This document shows positions 47,477-55,898 of a stretch of DNA of 64,000 bases, one piece after another. Position numbers and translations under genes: made by a program. Within the stretch, counting starts at the first letter, position 1; each line of letters begins with the position of its first letter. The notes below the pieces were generated by a model that saw only the letters and a list, made by a program, of their open reading frames with translations, did not search any database and was not told where the DNA came from. This DNA is from Streptomyces lydicus (GTDB taxonomy: Bacteria > Actinomycetota > Actinomycetes > Streptomycetales > Streptomycetaceae), in the NCBI RefSeq assembly GCF_001729485.1, contig NZ_CP017157.1:6076001-6140000 (forward strand), in the 5' to 3' direction.

Positions 47477-47659
47477 ATGCGTCGCATCATGCGCGTTCTT
47501 TCCGTCGCCGCTGCCCTGGCCACCGCCGTCGGATACGGAATTGATCAGTCCGGTCCCACCGCCGAGAGCGCCGACTCCCTCAACCCCGCGGCTTCCGGAG
47601 CCTTTTACGGCGATTCGGCCTGGGGCCGGACCATGACGCCGTACACCGGGCCGTTCTGA
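47477..47659 (+). CDS. 60-aa small exported or membrane peptide in the NRPS cluster
   Basis: Start ATG at 47477 with GGGGGA six bases upstream. The N-terminus is a short basic stretch plus a hydrophobic segment (MRRIMRVLSVAAALATAVGYGI), like a signal peptide or membrane anchor. The remaining ~38 residues are polar with aromatic and glycine residues and a C-terminus of GRTMTPYTGPF. No family is recognised. It lies between the divergent LuxR-type regulator and the LmbU-like regulator gene, in the same direction as the latter. Confidence 0.6.
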   Translation: MRRIMRVLSVAAALATAVGYGIDQSGPTAESADSLNPAASGAFYGDSAWGRTMTPYTGPF

Positions 47660-47796
47660 GGCCCCGTTCGAGCAATTCCTGGACTTGCGTTCACCTCAGT
47701 CGTGTGCTGGGTCCACGGGCCGACCGTCCCGTGACCCGCCGCGGATGCGCCGGTGCCGGTCGGCCCGGTCGGAAGCAACTGCACCGAGGAGAAGCT

Positions 47797-48444
47797 TTGA
47801 GCACATCGTCCGCAGCCCTGGGCACCCCACCGCGTTCCGGGCCGGCCGGGGAACGTCGCTCGGCACCGCACCGGCAGAACGCCCGCAACGGTGTCCTCGT
47901 GACCCGCGTCGGCCTCCAGATACCGTCCGCGCTCAGCTACGACACCTGGGAGAGCGCGGGCCGCCGGATCTCGGCCGTCGCCAACTCGTCCGCCTGGTGC
48001 CTGGGCGACTGGCTGGTCTACGGCCAGTGGCGCTACACCGACCGCTACCGCAGGGCCGTCGACGCGGTCGGCCTCGACTACCAGACGTTGCGCAACTACG
48101 CGTGGGTGGCGCGGCGGTTCGAGGTGTCCCGCCGGCGGGACACCCTCAGCTTCAACCACCATGCGGAGGTGGCGTCCCTGCTGCCCCATGAGCAAGACTA
48201 CTGGCTCGACAGGGCCCAGGAACTCGGCTGGTCACGCAATCAGTTGCGGGCGAACGTGCGGGGTGCCAGGGAGGAAGAGCCGGACGCCGCCCGTAAGACG
48301 GCCTCCGTCGGGATACAGCTCACGCCGGAGCGCATCGCCCGCTACCGCGCCGCCGCCGAGCGGAGCGACAGCAGCCTCGAATCCTGGATGGTCGACCGCC
48401 TGGACCTCGCGGCCAACACCGCGCTCGGCGGTCACGGCGGCTGA
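47797..48444 (+). CDS. LmbU-family transcriptional regulator
   Basis: 215 aa. The TTG start at 47797 is preceded by GAGGAG at five bases. The LmbU/HrmB/NovE-type core is clear: LSYDTWESAGRRISAVANSSAWCLGDWLVYGQWRY, AVDAVGLDYQTLRNYAWVARRF, RRRDTLSFNHHAEVASLL and AQELGWSRNQLR. This family activates antibiotic clusters (lincomycin, novobiocin and others). The N-terminal 35 residues are disordered; the C-terminus has a helical tail (LTPERIARYRAAAERSDSSLESWMVDRL). A 22-bp perfect palindrome lies inside the coding sequence at 48123-48144. Confidence 0.9.
   Translation: MSTSSAALGTPPRSGPAGERRSAPHRQNARNGVLVTRVGLQIPSALSYDTWESAGRRISAVANSSAWCLGDWLVYGQWRYTDRYRRAVDAVGLDYQTLRNYAWVARRFEVSRRRDTLSFNHHAEVASLLPHEQDYWLDRAQELGWSRNQLRANVRGAREEEPDAARKTASVGIQLTPERIARYRAAAERSDSSLESWMVDRLDLAANTALGGHGG
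48123..48144. repeat. 22-bp perfect palindrome inside the LmbU-family gene
   Basis: The arm GGTGTCCCGCC is followed directly by its reverse complement. Nineteen consecutive bases are identical to 39291-39309 in the NRPS promoter region. It encodes part of the conserved RRRD region, so coding constraint may explain some of it. An intragenic operator is the alternative. Confidence 0.6.
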
Positions 48445-48538
48445 CCCCCGGGGCGGGCCGTACCGCCTTCCCGTCCCCGTCGCGTGGTCGTCCTCGCTGA
48501 GTGGTCCGTCCTCACGGAGTGAAAGGTGCTGATCGATC

Positions 48539-49564
48539 GTGAAACGTGCCGACGCGCCGGATGTCCCGTCGCTCACCTGGGAAGTCCTCCCCGGCAGACC
48601 CGCCCGGACCCGCGTCCCGGAGTTCACCGACGCGGCCGCCGCCCGCGGCTGGCTGGCCGCGGCCCGCCCCGCCCTCACCCGGGCCCTGCACACCCACGGC
48701 GCGGTCCTGCTTCGCGGGCTCCCGCTGGCGGGGACCGGCGATGTCGCCGAGGTGCGCGACGTGCTCATCCCCGAGCCCACCCCGTACCGCGAGAAGGCCA
48801 CCCCGCGCAGCGACTTCGGCCGGGGCGTGTACTCCTCCACGGACCTGCCGGCCGCCCAGCGGATCCATCTGCACAACGAGAACAGCTACACCCTGACCTT
48901 TCCCGGCCTGCTGCTCTTCGCCTGCCTGGTGGCCCCCGACGAGGGCGGCGCCACACCGGTCGCCGACTGCCGCGCGGTGCTCGGGGCGCTGCCGCCGCAC
49001 CTGGTGGCGAAGATGCGCGCCACCGGCTGGCTGCTGCGCCGCAGCTACTCCGACCTGGTCTCCACCGACTGGCGGAGCGCCTTCGGCTCCGACGACCCCG
49101 GCGAGGTGGCGCGCTACTGCACGGACAACCTGATCGCGCACGACTGGCGGGAGGAGGGGCAGCTGCGGACCGGCCAGGTGCGGCCCGGCATCATCAGCCA
49201 CCCGGCGACCGGGGAGGAGGTCTGGTTCAACCACCTCGTCTTCTGGAACGAGTGGTCGCTGGACGAGGAACTCCGGGAGACCCTGGTCGACGAGTTCGGG
49301 CCGGACGGCCTGCCCTTCAACACCGCCTTCGGCGACGGCACCGCGCTGACCAGGGAGGACCTGGCGGCCATCCAGGCCGCCTACGACGCGGCGACGGTCC
49401 GCGAGCCCTGGCGGCCCGGCGATCTGCTGCTCGTCGACAACATCCTGACCGCGCACGGCCGGGACCCGTTCCGCGGGGACCGCACCATCGCGGTGGCCAT
49501 GGGAGCGCCCGTCGAGCTGTCCGACTGCCGTCCCACCGTCCCGCCCGCCGCCGCGTTCGCCTGA
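48539..49564 (+). CDS. SyrP/VioC-like Fe(II)/2-oxoglutarate dioxygenase
   Basis: 341 aa, TauD/clavaminate-synthase fold, GTG start with AAAGGTG upstream. The facial triad is His112-x-Glu114 (HNENSY) and a distal His near residue 306 (LTAHGRDPF), followed by Arg in RGDR for 2-oxoglutarate. His-x-Glu is the form used by amino-acid beta-hydroxylases of NRPS pathways such as VioC. It is 56 bp upstream of the stand-alone A-T synthetase, so it probably hydroxylates the amino acid bound to that carrier (predicted glutamine-like) or the free amino acid. Confidence 0.88.
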   Translation: MKRADAPDVPSLTWEVLPGRPARTRVPEFTDAAAARGWLAAARPALTRALHTHGAVLLRGLPLAGTGDVAEVRDVLIPEPTPYREKATPRSDFGRGVYSSTDLPAAQRIHLHNENSYTLTFPGLLLFACLVAPDEGGATPVADCRAVLGALPPHLVAKMRATGWLLRRSYSDLVSTDWRSAFGSDDPGEVARYCTDNLIAHDWREEGQLRTGQVRPGIISHPATGEEVWFNHLVFWNEWSLDEELRETLVDEFGPDGLPFNTAFGDGTALTREDLAAIQAAYDAATVREPWRPGDLLLVDNILTAHGRDPFRGDRTIAVAMGAPVELSDCRPTVPPAAAFA

Positions 49565-49620
49565 CGGCACCGGCCGACCGCCGCACCCACCCCACCTCCG
49601 CCGGCACAAGGAGCTTGTCC

Positions 49621-51420
49621 ATGGAGTCCGTTCAGGCTGACCCCGGTCGGGAGCCCCTCGACGCGCTGGTGCGCTTCCGGCGGGCGGTCCGCGCGCACCC
49701 GGACCGGATCGCGGTACGCGCCGGCGAGGAGACGCTGACCTTCACCGAACTCGACCGCCGTACCGGCGCGCTGGCCGGCGAGCTGACGTCGCTCGGTGTG
49801 GCACGCGGCGACCGGATCGGTGTCGCGCTCGGCCGCGGCGCCGGGCTCGTGGTCGCGCTGCTGGCGGTCTGGCGGGCGGGCGCCGCGTACGTCCCGCTGG
49901 ACCCGCAATACCCGCCCGAACGGCTGGAGTTCATGTCCCGGGACGCCGGGATACGGGCACTGATCGCGACGGCGGGCGCCGTGCCGCACGCGTCCGGTGT
50001 GCCGCGGCTCGGTGAGCCGCGGCCCGCGGCGCCGGCCGACGACGGCCCCGGCGCGCCGGCCGCTCCCGCGCCGGACCCCCGCGACCCCGCGTACGTGCTC
50101 TACACCTCTGGCTCGACCGGCCGGCCCAAGGGCGTCGAGGTGTCCCGCGGCGGGGTCGCGGCGCTGCTGGCCGCGCTGGAGGAGGCCGGGGTGTACGGTC
50201 CCCGGCCGCGGGTGGTCGCCTGGAACGCCAGCGTCTCCTTCGACGCGTCCGTCCAGCAGTGGGCGCGGGTGTGCCGGGGCGACACCGTGGTGGTGCTGTC
50301 CGACGAGGACCGCAAGGACCCGGCCCGGCTCGCCGCCCTGCTCGACGCGCACGGGGTGGACGACCTCGATCTGACGCCCTCCCACTGGGAGTTGCTGCGC
50401 ACCGCCCTCGGCGCGCCCCGGGCCGGTGGCCGTACGCTGCGGCTGTTCATGGGCGGTGAGGCGGTGCCCGCGCGGACCTGGCGCGAGATCGCCGGGTCGG
50501 CCGGCCTGGAGGGCTGGAACCTCTACGGCCCGACCGAATGCACGGTCGACGCCACCGCCGCCCGGATCACCGGCGACACCCCGCACCTCGGCGACGCCCT
50601 GCCCGGGGGCCGGCTGTACGTGCTCGACGACGGACTGCGGCCGGTGCCTGACGGCGGCGAGGGGGAGCTGTACCTCGCGGGACCGCGGCTGGCCCACGGC
50701 TACGCCGGCCGGCCGGGCCTGACCGCGGAGCGCTTCGTCGCCGACCCGTTCGGCCCGGCCGGTACGCGGATGTACCGGACCGGTGACCGGGTACGGCGCC
50801 GGGCCGACGGCACCCTGGCGTACCTGGGACGGGCCGACCGGCAGGTCAAGTTCCGGGGCTTCCGGATGGAGCCCGGCGAGATCGAGGCCGTGCTGTGCGC
50901 GCACCGGGACGTCTCCGCCGCCGCCGTCGTGGTCCGGGACCAAGGCCCGGCGGGCGAACGGCTGGTGGCGTACTGCGTACCGGCCGGCGGCGCGGTGCTC
51001 TCCGCCGCGCGGCTGCGGGAGCACGCCGCGGCGGCGCTGCCCGACTTCATGGTGCCCTCGGACTGGGTACCGCTCGACGCGCTGCCGCTGACGCCCAACG
51101 GCAAGCTCGACACCGCCGCGCTGCCGCAGCCCCCGGACGGCGACGGGCCGGCGGAACGTGCGGCGGCCGAACCGGACGGCCCGTTCGAGGAGCTGATCGC
51201 CGAGGTGTGGTCGGAGGTGCTGGGGCGGCGCCGGATCAGCGCCGAGGACGACTTCTTCGCCCTGGGCGGGCACTCGCTGATGGCGCTGCGGGTGGTGGGG
51301 CGCCTCAAGCGGAACCTGGGGGTGGTGATCTCGGTCAAGGAGGTCTACCGGCACCCGCGGCTGCGGGACCTGGCCCGTCACGTGGCGAGCCACAACGCAC
51401 CGAACGCGCCGCCCCGTTGA
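49621..51420 (+). CDS. Stand-alone NRPS adenylation-carrier didomain (A-T)
   Basis: 599 aa, ATG with AAGGAG upstream. The adenylation domain is about residues 20-500 ([26 protein letters not shown]). The carrier at the C-terminus has [10 protein letters not shown] (Ser near 550). There is no condensation domain. The pocket residues by eye are D-A-Q-D-F-G-L-V-D-(K), closest to codes for glutamine/glutamate-like substrates. With the adjacent dioxygenase it looks like a unit that loads, and perhaps hydroxylates, an amino acid and then supplies it to the carrier lacking an A domain in the T-C-A-T-TE synthetase. Confidence 0.92.
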   Translation: MESVQADPGREPLDALVRFRRAVRAHPDRIAVRAGEETLTFTELDRRTGALAGELTSLGVARGDRIGVALGRGAGLVVALLAVWRAGAAYVPLDPQYPPERLEFMSRDAGIRALIATAGAVPHASGVPRLGEPRPAAPADDGPGAPAAPAPDPRDPAYVLYTSGSTGRPKGVEVSRGGVAALLAALEEAGVYGPRPRVVAWNASVSFDASVQQWARVCRGDTVVVLSDEDRKDPARLAALLDAHGVDDLDLTPSHWELLRTALGAPRAGGRTLRLFMGGEAVPARTWREIAGSAGLEGWNLYGPTECTVDATAARITGDTPHLGDALPGGRLYVLDDGLRPVPDGGEGELYLAGPRLAHGYAGRPGLTAERFVADPFGPAGTRMYRTGDRVRRRADGTLAYLGRADRQVKFRGFRMEPGEIEAVLCAHRDVSAAAVVVRDQGPAGERLVAYCVPAGGAVLSAARLREHAAAALPDFMVPSDWVPLDALPLTPNGKLDTAALPQPPDGDGPAERAAAEPDGPFEELIAEVWSEVLGRRRISAEDDFFALGGHSLMALRVVGRLKRNLGVVISVKEVYRHPRLRDLARHVASHNAPNAPPR

Positions 51421-51481
51421 CGATGTTTGCCGCCGCCCCTCCCGTCCCCCTCCCCCGCTGCCGAGAAGAGAGACGCCGCCC

Positions 51482-52228
51482 ATGCAGGACACCGTCGTGG
51501 TCCGCCCCCAGCAGGTCCCCGCGGCCACCAGGCGGCTGATCTGCCTGGGCTTCTGCGGCGGCGGGGCCGGCTCGTACCTCGCCTGGACGGAGGTGATGCC
51601 GCCCGGCACGGAGCTGGCGGCCGTCTGCTACCCGGGCCGGGAGGGCCGCTTCGCGGAGGAATTCGCCGACGACTGGGACGCGTTGGCCGCCGACGCGGTG
51701 GCCGCGGTGCGGTCCGCGGCGGATCTTCCGTACGTCCTCTTCGGCCACAGCATGGGCGGCTGGATGGCCTTCGACGTCGCCGCCCGGATCGAGGAGCAGG
51801 GGGGCCCGCTCCCGGAGGCCGTGGTGGTCTCCTCGGCCAACGCCCCCAGCCGGGGCCTCACCCCGCAGGACATGTTCCCCGCGCAGTCGCAGTCCGACGA
51901 CGAACTCATGGACTGGATGACGACGTACGGGCTGATGCCGGAGCATGTGCTCGGCGACCCGGATCTGAGCGAGATCGCCGTGGAGCTGATGCGGGCCGAC
52001 CTGCGCGTCCGCGACTCCTTCCACCACCGGCAGGGCGCGACGGTCGGCGTCCCGGTGCAGGTCCTCACCGGCGCCGACGACGAGGTGATCGACCCGCGGA
52101 CCACGCAGCAGTGGCGGACGCTGGCGCGGGGCGCCTTCCGCCACGACGAACTGCCGGGCGGGCACTTCTACACCCCCGACGTCTGGCAGCACCTGCCGTC
52201 CCGGATCGCCGCCCTGGCGCCGCGTTGA
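51482..52228 (+). CDS. Type II thioesterase
   Basis: 248-aa alpha/beta hydrolase of the GrsT/SrfD type. Visible: FCGGGAGSYLAWTEVMPPGTELAAVCYPGRE, the nucleophile elbow FGHSMGGWMAFD, the Asp region LTGADDEVIDP and the catalytic His in PGGHFY. It removes mis-primed or stalled acyl groups from carrier domains of the cluster. It follows the A-T gene by 61 bp and is convergent with the MFS gene, six bases away. Confidence 0.92.
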   Translation: MQDTVVVRPQQVPAATRRLICLGFCGGGAGSYLAWTEVMPPGTELAAVCYPGREGRFAEEFADDWDALAADAVAAVRSAADLPYVLFGHSMGGWMAFDVAARIEEQGGPLPEAVVVSSANAPSRGLTPQDMFPAQSQSDDELMDWMTTYGLMPEHVLGDPDLSEIAVELMRADLRVRDSFHHRQGATVGVPVQVLTGADDEVIDPRTTQQWRTLARGAFRHDELPGGHFYTPDVWQHLPSRIAALAPR

Positions 52229-52234
52229 GGACCG

Positions 52235-53491
52235 CTAGGAAGGGGTCCGCTGCTCGGCCGGGGCGGGGCCCTTCCGTACGGCAGCGGTGCGGCCCGGCGG
52301 CCGGGCCGGGGTACGGCTGCGGGAACGGGCCAGGCGCAGCTCGCCGACCGCGCTGGCCGCGGTGAGCAGGAGGGTCAGCAGCACCCCGGCGAGGATCGCC
52401 GCGGCGGGCGTCGCGACGCCCAGCACCGCTCCGGACAGCGAGGCGCTGGCGGCGTAGCCGGCGCCGACGACGGAGTACATCATCGAGTAGCCCGCGGCCA
52501 GGGCACTCTGCGGCAGCACCGCGCGCAGCCCCAGCGCCCGGGTCACCTGCACCCCCGCCTGCAGCAGCCCGGCGACGGCGAGCGCCGCCGCGATGGCGCC
52601 GAGCGACGGCAGCAGCGCGGCCGCGGCCACGCAGCCCGTGACGCCCAGCAGCAGCACCAGGCTCTGGGTGCCGATCCGGCCCGGCCAGCTGCGCAGTCCG
52701 TAGAGCAGCGCACCGGCCGCCGCCGCGAGCGAGTAGCCGGCCAGCAGCGGCCCGGCCCAGCCGACCGCGAGGGCGCGCTGCTCCAGGAGCGCGGGCAGCA
52801 CCAGCTCCGCGAGCGCGAGCAGCGACATGGCTGCCGCGCCGGACACGTACACCGGCCAGGCGGCGACGAGGGTACGCAGCATCGAGACGCCGCCGCGGTC
52901 GGACACGTCCGCCGCCCAGCCGCCCGGCAGGGCCCACAGCCCGGCGACCGCCAGCGCCATCAGCGCCGCCGCCAGCAGCAGCGGGGCGTACGGGGCCAGG
53001 CCGAACGCCAGGGCGCTCGCCGCGGCCGGTGCGGCGGCCCACACCGCGTAGTTCAAGGTGGCCTCCGCGCTCAGCGCCTTGGCGACGAGTCCGGGCTCGA
53101 CGTGCTCGGTCAGCAGGGCGCGCAGCCCGCCCGGGGACGCGGCCGGCGCCGCGCCGGCCAGCAGCGCGAACACCCCGAGCAGTACGTCGGGGGCCCCGGG
53201 CAGCAGGCCGAGTCCCGCGAAGGCCGCCGCCCCCGCGCCCAGCCCGCCGGCCAGGTGCCGCCGGGCGCGGTCCGGCCGCAGCCTCGCCCCCAGCAGCGCC
53301 GCGCCGATAACCTCACCCACCACGTACACCGCCGCGAGTTCGGCGCCGAGGACATATCCGCCGGGCCGTTCCCGGACGAGGAAGACGAGCGCCAGCGGCG
53401 CCATCGCCACCGGCAGGCGCGCCGCGACGGCGACCGCGGCCCAGCTCAGCACCGGCCGGGTGAGGAGTGCGCGATAGGTGTTCCCTGCCAT
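52235..53491 (-). CDS. MFS transporter, probable product exporter
   Basis: 418 aa with about twelve hydrophobic helices and an Arg/Pro-rich cytoplasmic tail. A typical actinobacterial MFS_1 arrangement is present, with the cytoplasmic loop LLGARLRPDRARRHLAGG between helices 2 and 3. The gene sits at the end of the NRPS functional block, suggesting export of or resistance to the peptide. The ATG at 53491 is chosen because the upstream extension to 53743 is not membrane-like. It shares a 250-bp divergent promoter region with the radical SAM gene. Confidence 0.87.
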   Translation of the reverse strand: MAGNTYRALLTRPVLSWAAVAVAARLPVAMAPLALVFLVRERPGGYVLGAELAAVYVVGEVIGAALLGARLRPDRARRHLAGGLGAGAAAFAGLGLLPGAPDVLLGVFALLAGAAPAASPGGLRALLTEHVEPGLVAKALSAEATLNYAVWAAAPAAASALAFGLAPYAPLLLAAALMALAVAGLWALPGGWAADVSDRGGVSMLRTLVAAWPVYVSGAAAMSLLALAELVLPALLEQRALAVGWAGPLLAGYSLAAAAGALLYGLRSWPGRIGTQSLVLLLGVTGCVAAAALLPSLGAIAAALAVAGLLQAGVQVTRALGLRAVLPQSALAAGYSMMYSVVGAGYAASASLSGAVLGVATPAAAILAGVLLTLLLTAASAVGELRLARSRSRTPARPPGRTAAVRKGPAPAEQRTPS

Positions 53492-53741
53492 CCAGGGACT
53501 GTAAGTCCGCCGGGAAAAGCCGGACAAGCGGATTGTGCCGCGCCCCGCGACGAGGAAACCGGGCGGCCGCGGCGGGGCCGCGGAAAGGTTGCCGTGGCTC
53601 ACGGGGCGGTGGATTACTTTCCTGCATCGCGCCGCGTCGGCAAGCCGGCCGTCCGGCCCGCCGCCACCCGTGCGCCGACGGGGACGGACGCGCAGGCCCG
53701 CATGGCTCATCTCGGAGTTGACCACCCCTCGGGAGTTACGC

Positions 53742-55712
53742 ATGCTCGCAAGCCAGACGGTCGTTCATGATTTCTTCCGCACCGCCGCGGCCATGACTGC
53801 GGACGCCGCCCGGGAATTGATGCAGCTGCGCGAGAACCGGATCGCCGGACTGGTCGCACGGACGGGCTGCGCCACACCGGACGACGTGCCCTGGCACGCC
53901 CGCAGTTTCCCGCTGCTCGCGGCGCTCGCCCCGGTCATGACCTCACCCGAGGGGGAAATCACCTACCCCGGTGACCCCATGTGTCTCTACGCCGCGCTCA
54001 GCGTCCCCGTCGACAGCGCGCTGCGTTCCGCCCGGCGCGGGCCGGGAACGGAGGCGCCGTTCAGCGATCTGTGTCCCGACTGGGGCACGCCGCCGCAGAA
54101 GAGCCACCGGCTGAGCGCGGAACACGGCCTGCCCTCGCAGCGGGTGAGCGCCGGCACCTCGGACTCCACGGTGTTCGACCCCCGGGTGTGGGACGCCGAG
54201 GCCCGGGCGGAACTGCGGGCCGAGGTGCGCCGACGCCGGCCGCGGGTCTTCCTCGTCAGCACGGTGTCCCCCGGCCACCGCTACGCGCTGGAGATGGCGC
54301 GCATCGTCAAGGACGAAATGCCCGACTGCCTGGTGGTGTTCGGCGGCCGGCACATGGACGAGACGATGACGTATTCCGCCGCGCGGCGCGCCGTCGTCCT
54401 GGAGTACAGCAGCACGCTGCGGGCCGTCGCCGACCGGCGCACCGACGCGGTCGTCGACTTCTGCGTCAGCGGTGAGGGCCACTTCGCGCTGGACCTGCTG
54501 ATGAAGGCGATCGCGCTGGCCATGGACCTGGACCGCACCCGGGCCACCGTGCCGGAGGTGGTCCGCGTGCTGCGGCTGCTCGGCGCCGCGGGCGTGCGGG
54601 TGCCGGGCAACTCCCTGCTGTGTGCCGTGGACGGGTCGACGGTGCACGCCTTTCCCGTCGCGGGTGAGAAGTTCGACCTGGCCGAACTGCCCTCGTCCTA
54701 CCAGGGGTTCGCGATCCGCTCGCGCTTCCCGGTCTTTCCGCTGCCGGACGGCACCCCGGCCCGCACGGCCCACATGACGGTGTCCAACGCCTGCCCGTAC
54801 CACTGCGACTTCTGCTCCGAGTCCGCGCTGGTCGTCGGCGGGCTGAAGCGCTTCCGGGGCTCCCCGGCGGAGACCGCCCTGGAGCGGCTCTGCGAATACG
54901 TCAGTTACGGGGCGCAGGCCGTCTTCTTCGACGACTCGATCTTCTGGACCGGGTCCTTCCCGCTGATGCGGGAGTTCTGCGCACTGCTGCACGCGGCCCG
55001 TACCGTCGAGGGACCGGAGAAGCTCCCCGAGGGCTGCCGCCGGTGGATCACCGACGAGGGGGACTGGGAGCGGCTGCGCAACCTCCAGTTCGGCTGCCAG
55101 GTGACCGCGGACCTGCTGACCACGCTCCACAAGGAGCAGGAGGTGCGGGACATGCTGGCGGCGTTGCGGGACGCCGGGTGCAGCTATCTCTACATGGGCA
55201 TCGAGAGCATGTCGACGGAGGTCATGCAACATGTGCACAAGAACATCCGGCGGCTGACCGACTTCCCCTGGAAGGCGAAGGTGCGTACGGCCCTGGAGCG
55301 CGTCCGGGACGCCGGCATCCCGGTCGGCAGCTCGGTGCTCTTCGGCCTGGAGGGCGAGACCCGGGCGACCATCGAGGAGACCGTGCACGAGGTCGGAGCG
55401 CTGGTCGACGACGGGCTCATCGTGCTCGCCAGTCCCAACATCCTCACCTATCACCCGGCCACGAAGATCACCCGCGCCCACGGCATGCACGACAAGCTCG
55501 ACTACCACTCCCCCGACATCGCCAACCGGGCGCCGTACATCTTCTTCGAGGAGGCGTTCCCCGGAGTCGTCTCCCGGCGCCTGTCCGAGGACGACATCTG
55601 GTTCATCCACGAGGAGACCGCCAGGCGCTGGGGCGCCATCCGCAACTCGGCGGAGCCCGACGCCAGGAGGAGCGAGCAGCTGGACCGGAGGGAGCGGGCC
55701 GGCACGGTGTGA
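53742..55712 (+). CDS. Large radical SAM protein with B12-binding-like N-terminal domain
   Basis: 656 aa. The ATG at 53742 has GGGAG upstream. Residues about 150-260 form a Rossmann-type domain (RVFLVSTVSPGHRYALEMARIV, CLVVFGGRHMDETM, DFCVSGEGHFAL) like the B12-binding domain of many radical SAM proteins, but the canonical DxHxxG cobalamin motif is not seen. The radical SAM core follows with the cluster motif CPYHCDFC (near residue 350), then SYLYMGIESMSTEVMQHVHKN and GIPVGSSVLFGLEGET. The substrate is unknown. It could tailor the NRPS product or serve the neighbouring pigment genes. The nearest related families are multi-domain radical SAM methyltransferases and ring-forming enzymes. Confidence 0.85.
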   Translation: MLASQTVVHDFFRTAAAMTADAARELMQLRENRIAGLVARTGCATPDDVPWHARSFPLLAALAPVMTSPEGEITYPGDPMCLYAALSVPVDSALRSARRGPGTEAPFSDLCPDWGTPPQKSHRLSAEHGLPSQRVSAGTSDSTVFDPRVWDAEARAELRAEVRRRRPRVFLVSTVSPGHRYALEMARIVKDEMPDCLVVFGGRHMDETMTYSAARRAVVLEYSSTLRAVADRRTDAVVDFCVSGEGHFALDLLMKAIALAMDLDRTRATVPEVVRVLRLLGAAGVRVPGNSLLCAVDGSTVHAFPVAGEKFDLAELPSSYQGFAIRSRFPVFPLPDGTPARTAHMTVSNACPYHCDFCSESALVVGGLKRFRGSPAETALERLCEYVSYGAQAVFFDDSIFWTGSFPLMREFCALLHAARTVEGPEKLPEGCRRWITDEGDWERLRNLQFGCQVTADLLTTLHKEQEVRDMLAALRDAGCSYLYMGIESMSTEVMQHVHKNIRRLTDFPWKAKVRTALERVRDAGIPVGSSVLFGLEGETRATIEETVHEVGALVDDGLIVLASPNILTYHPATKITRAHGMHDKLDYHSPDIANRAPYIFFEEAFPGVVSRRLSEDDIWFIHEETARRWGAIRNSAEPDARRSEQLDRRERAGTV

Positions 55713-55898
55713 CAGCGAGTGACCCCGCCACCCGATTGGCGCAACCCGCTGACCGGCCACGCGGGCCGACGGACGCCCTGATGGGCGGTGGGAGCGGCAC
55801 TTCCGGCACCCCCGGCCGGATCACGATGGAGATGCCGTTATATGACCTTTGAACCAGGATTTCACCTGAAAAGGTGCGGTCTCACTTCGGAGGTCACC

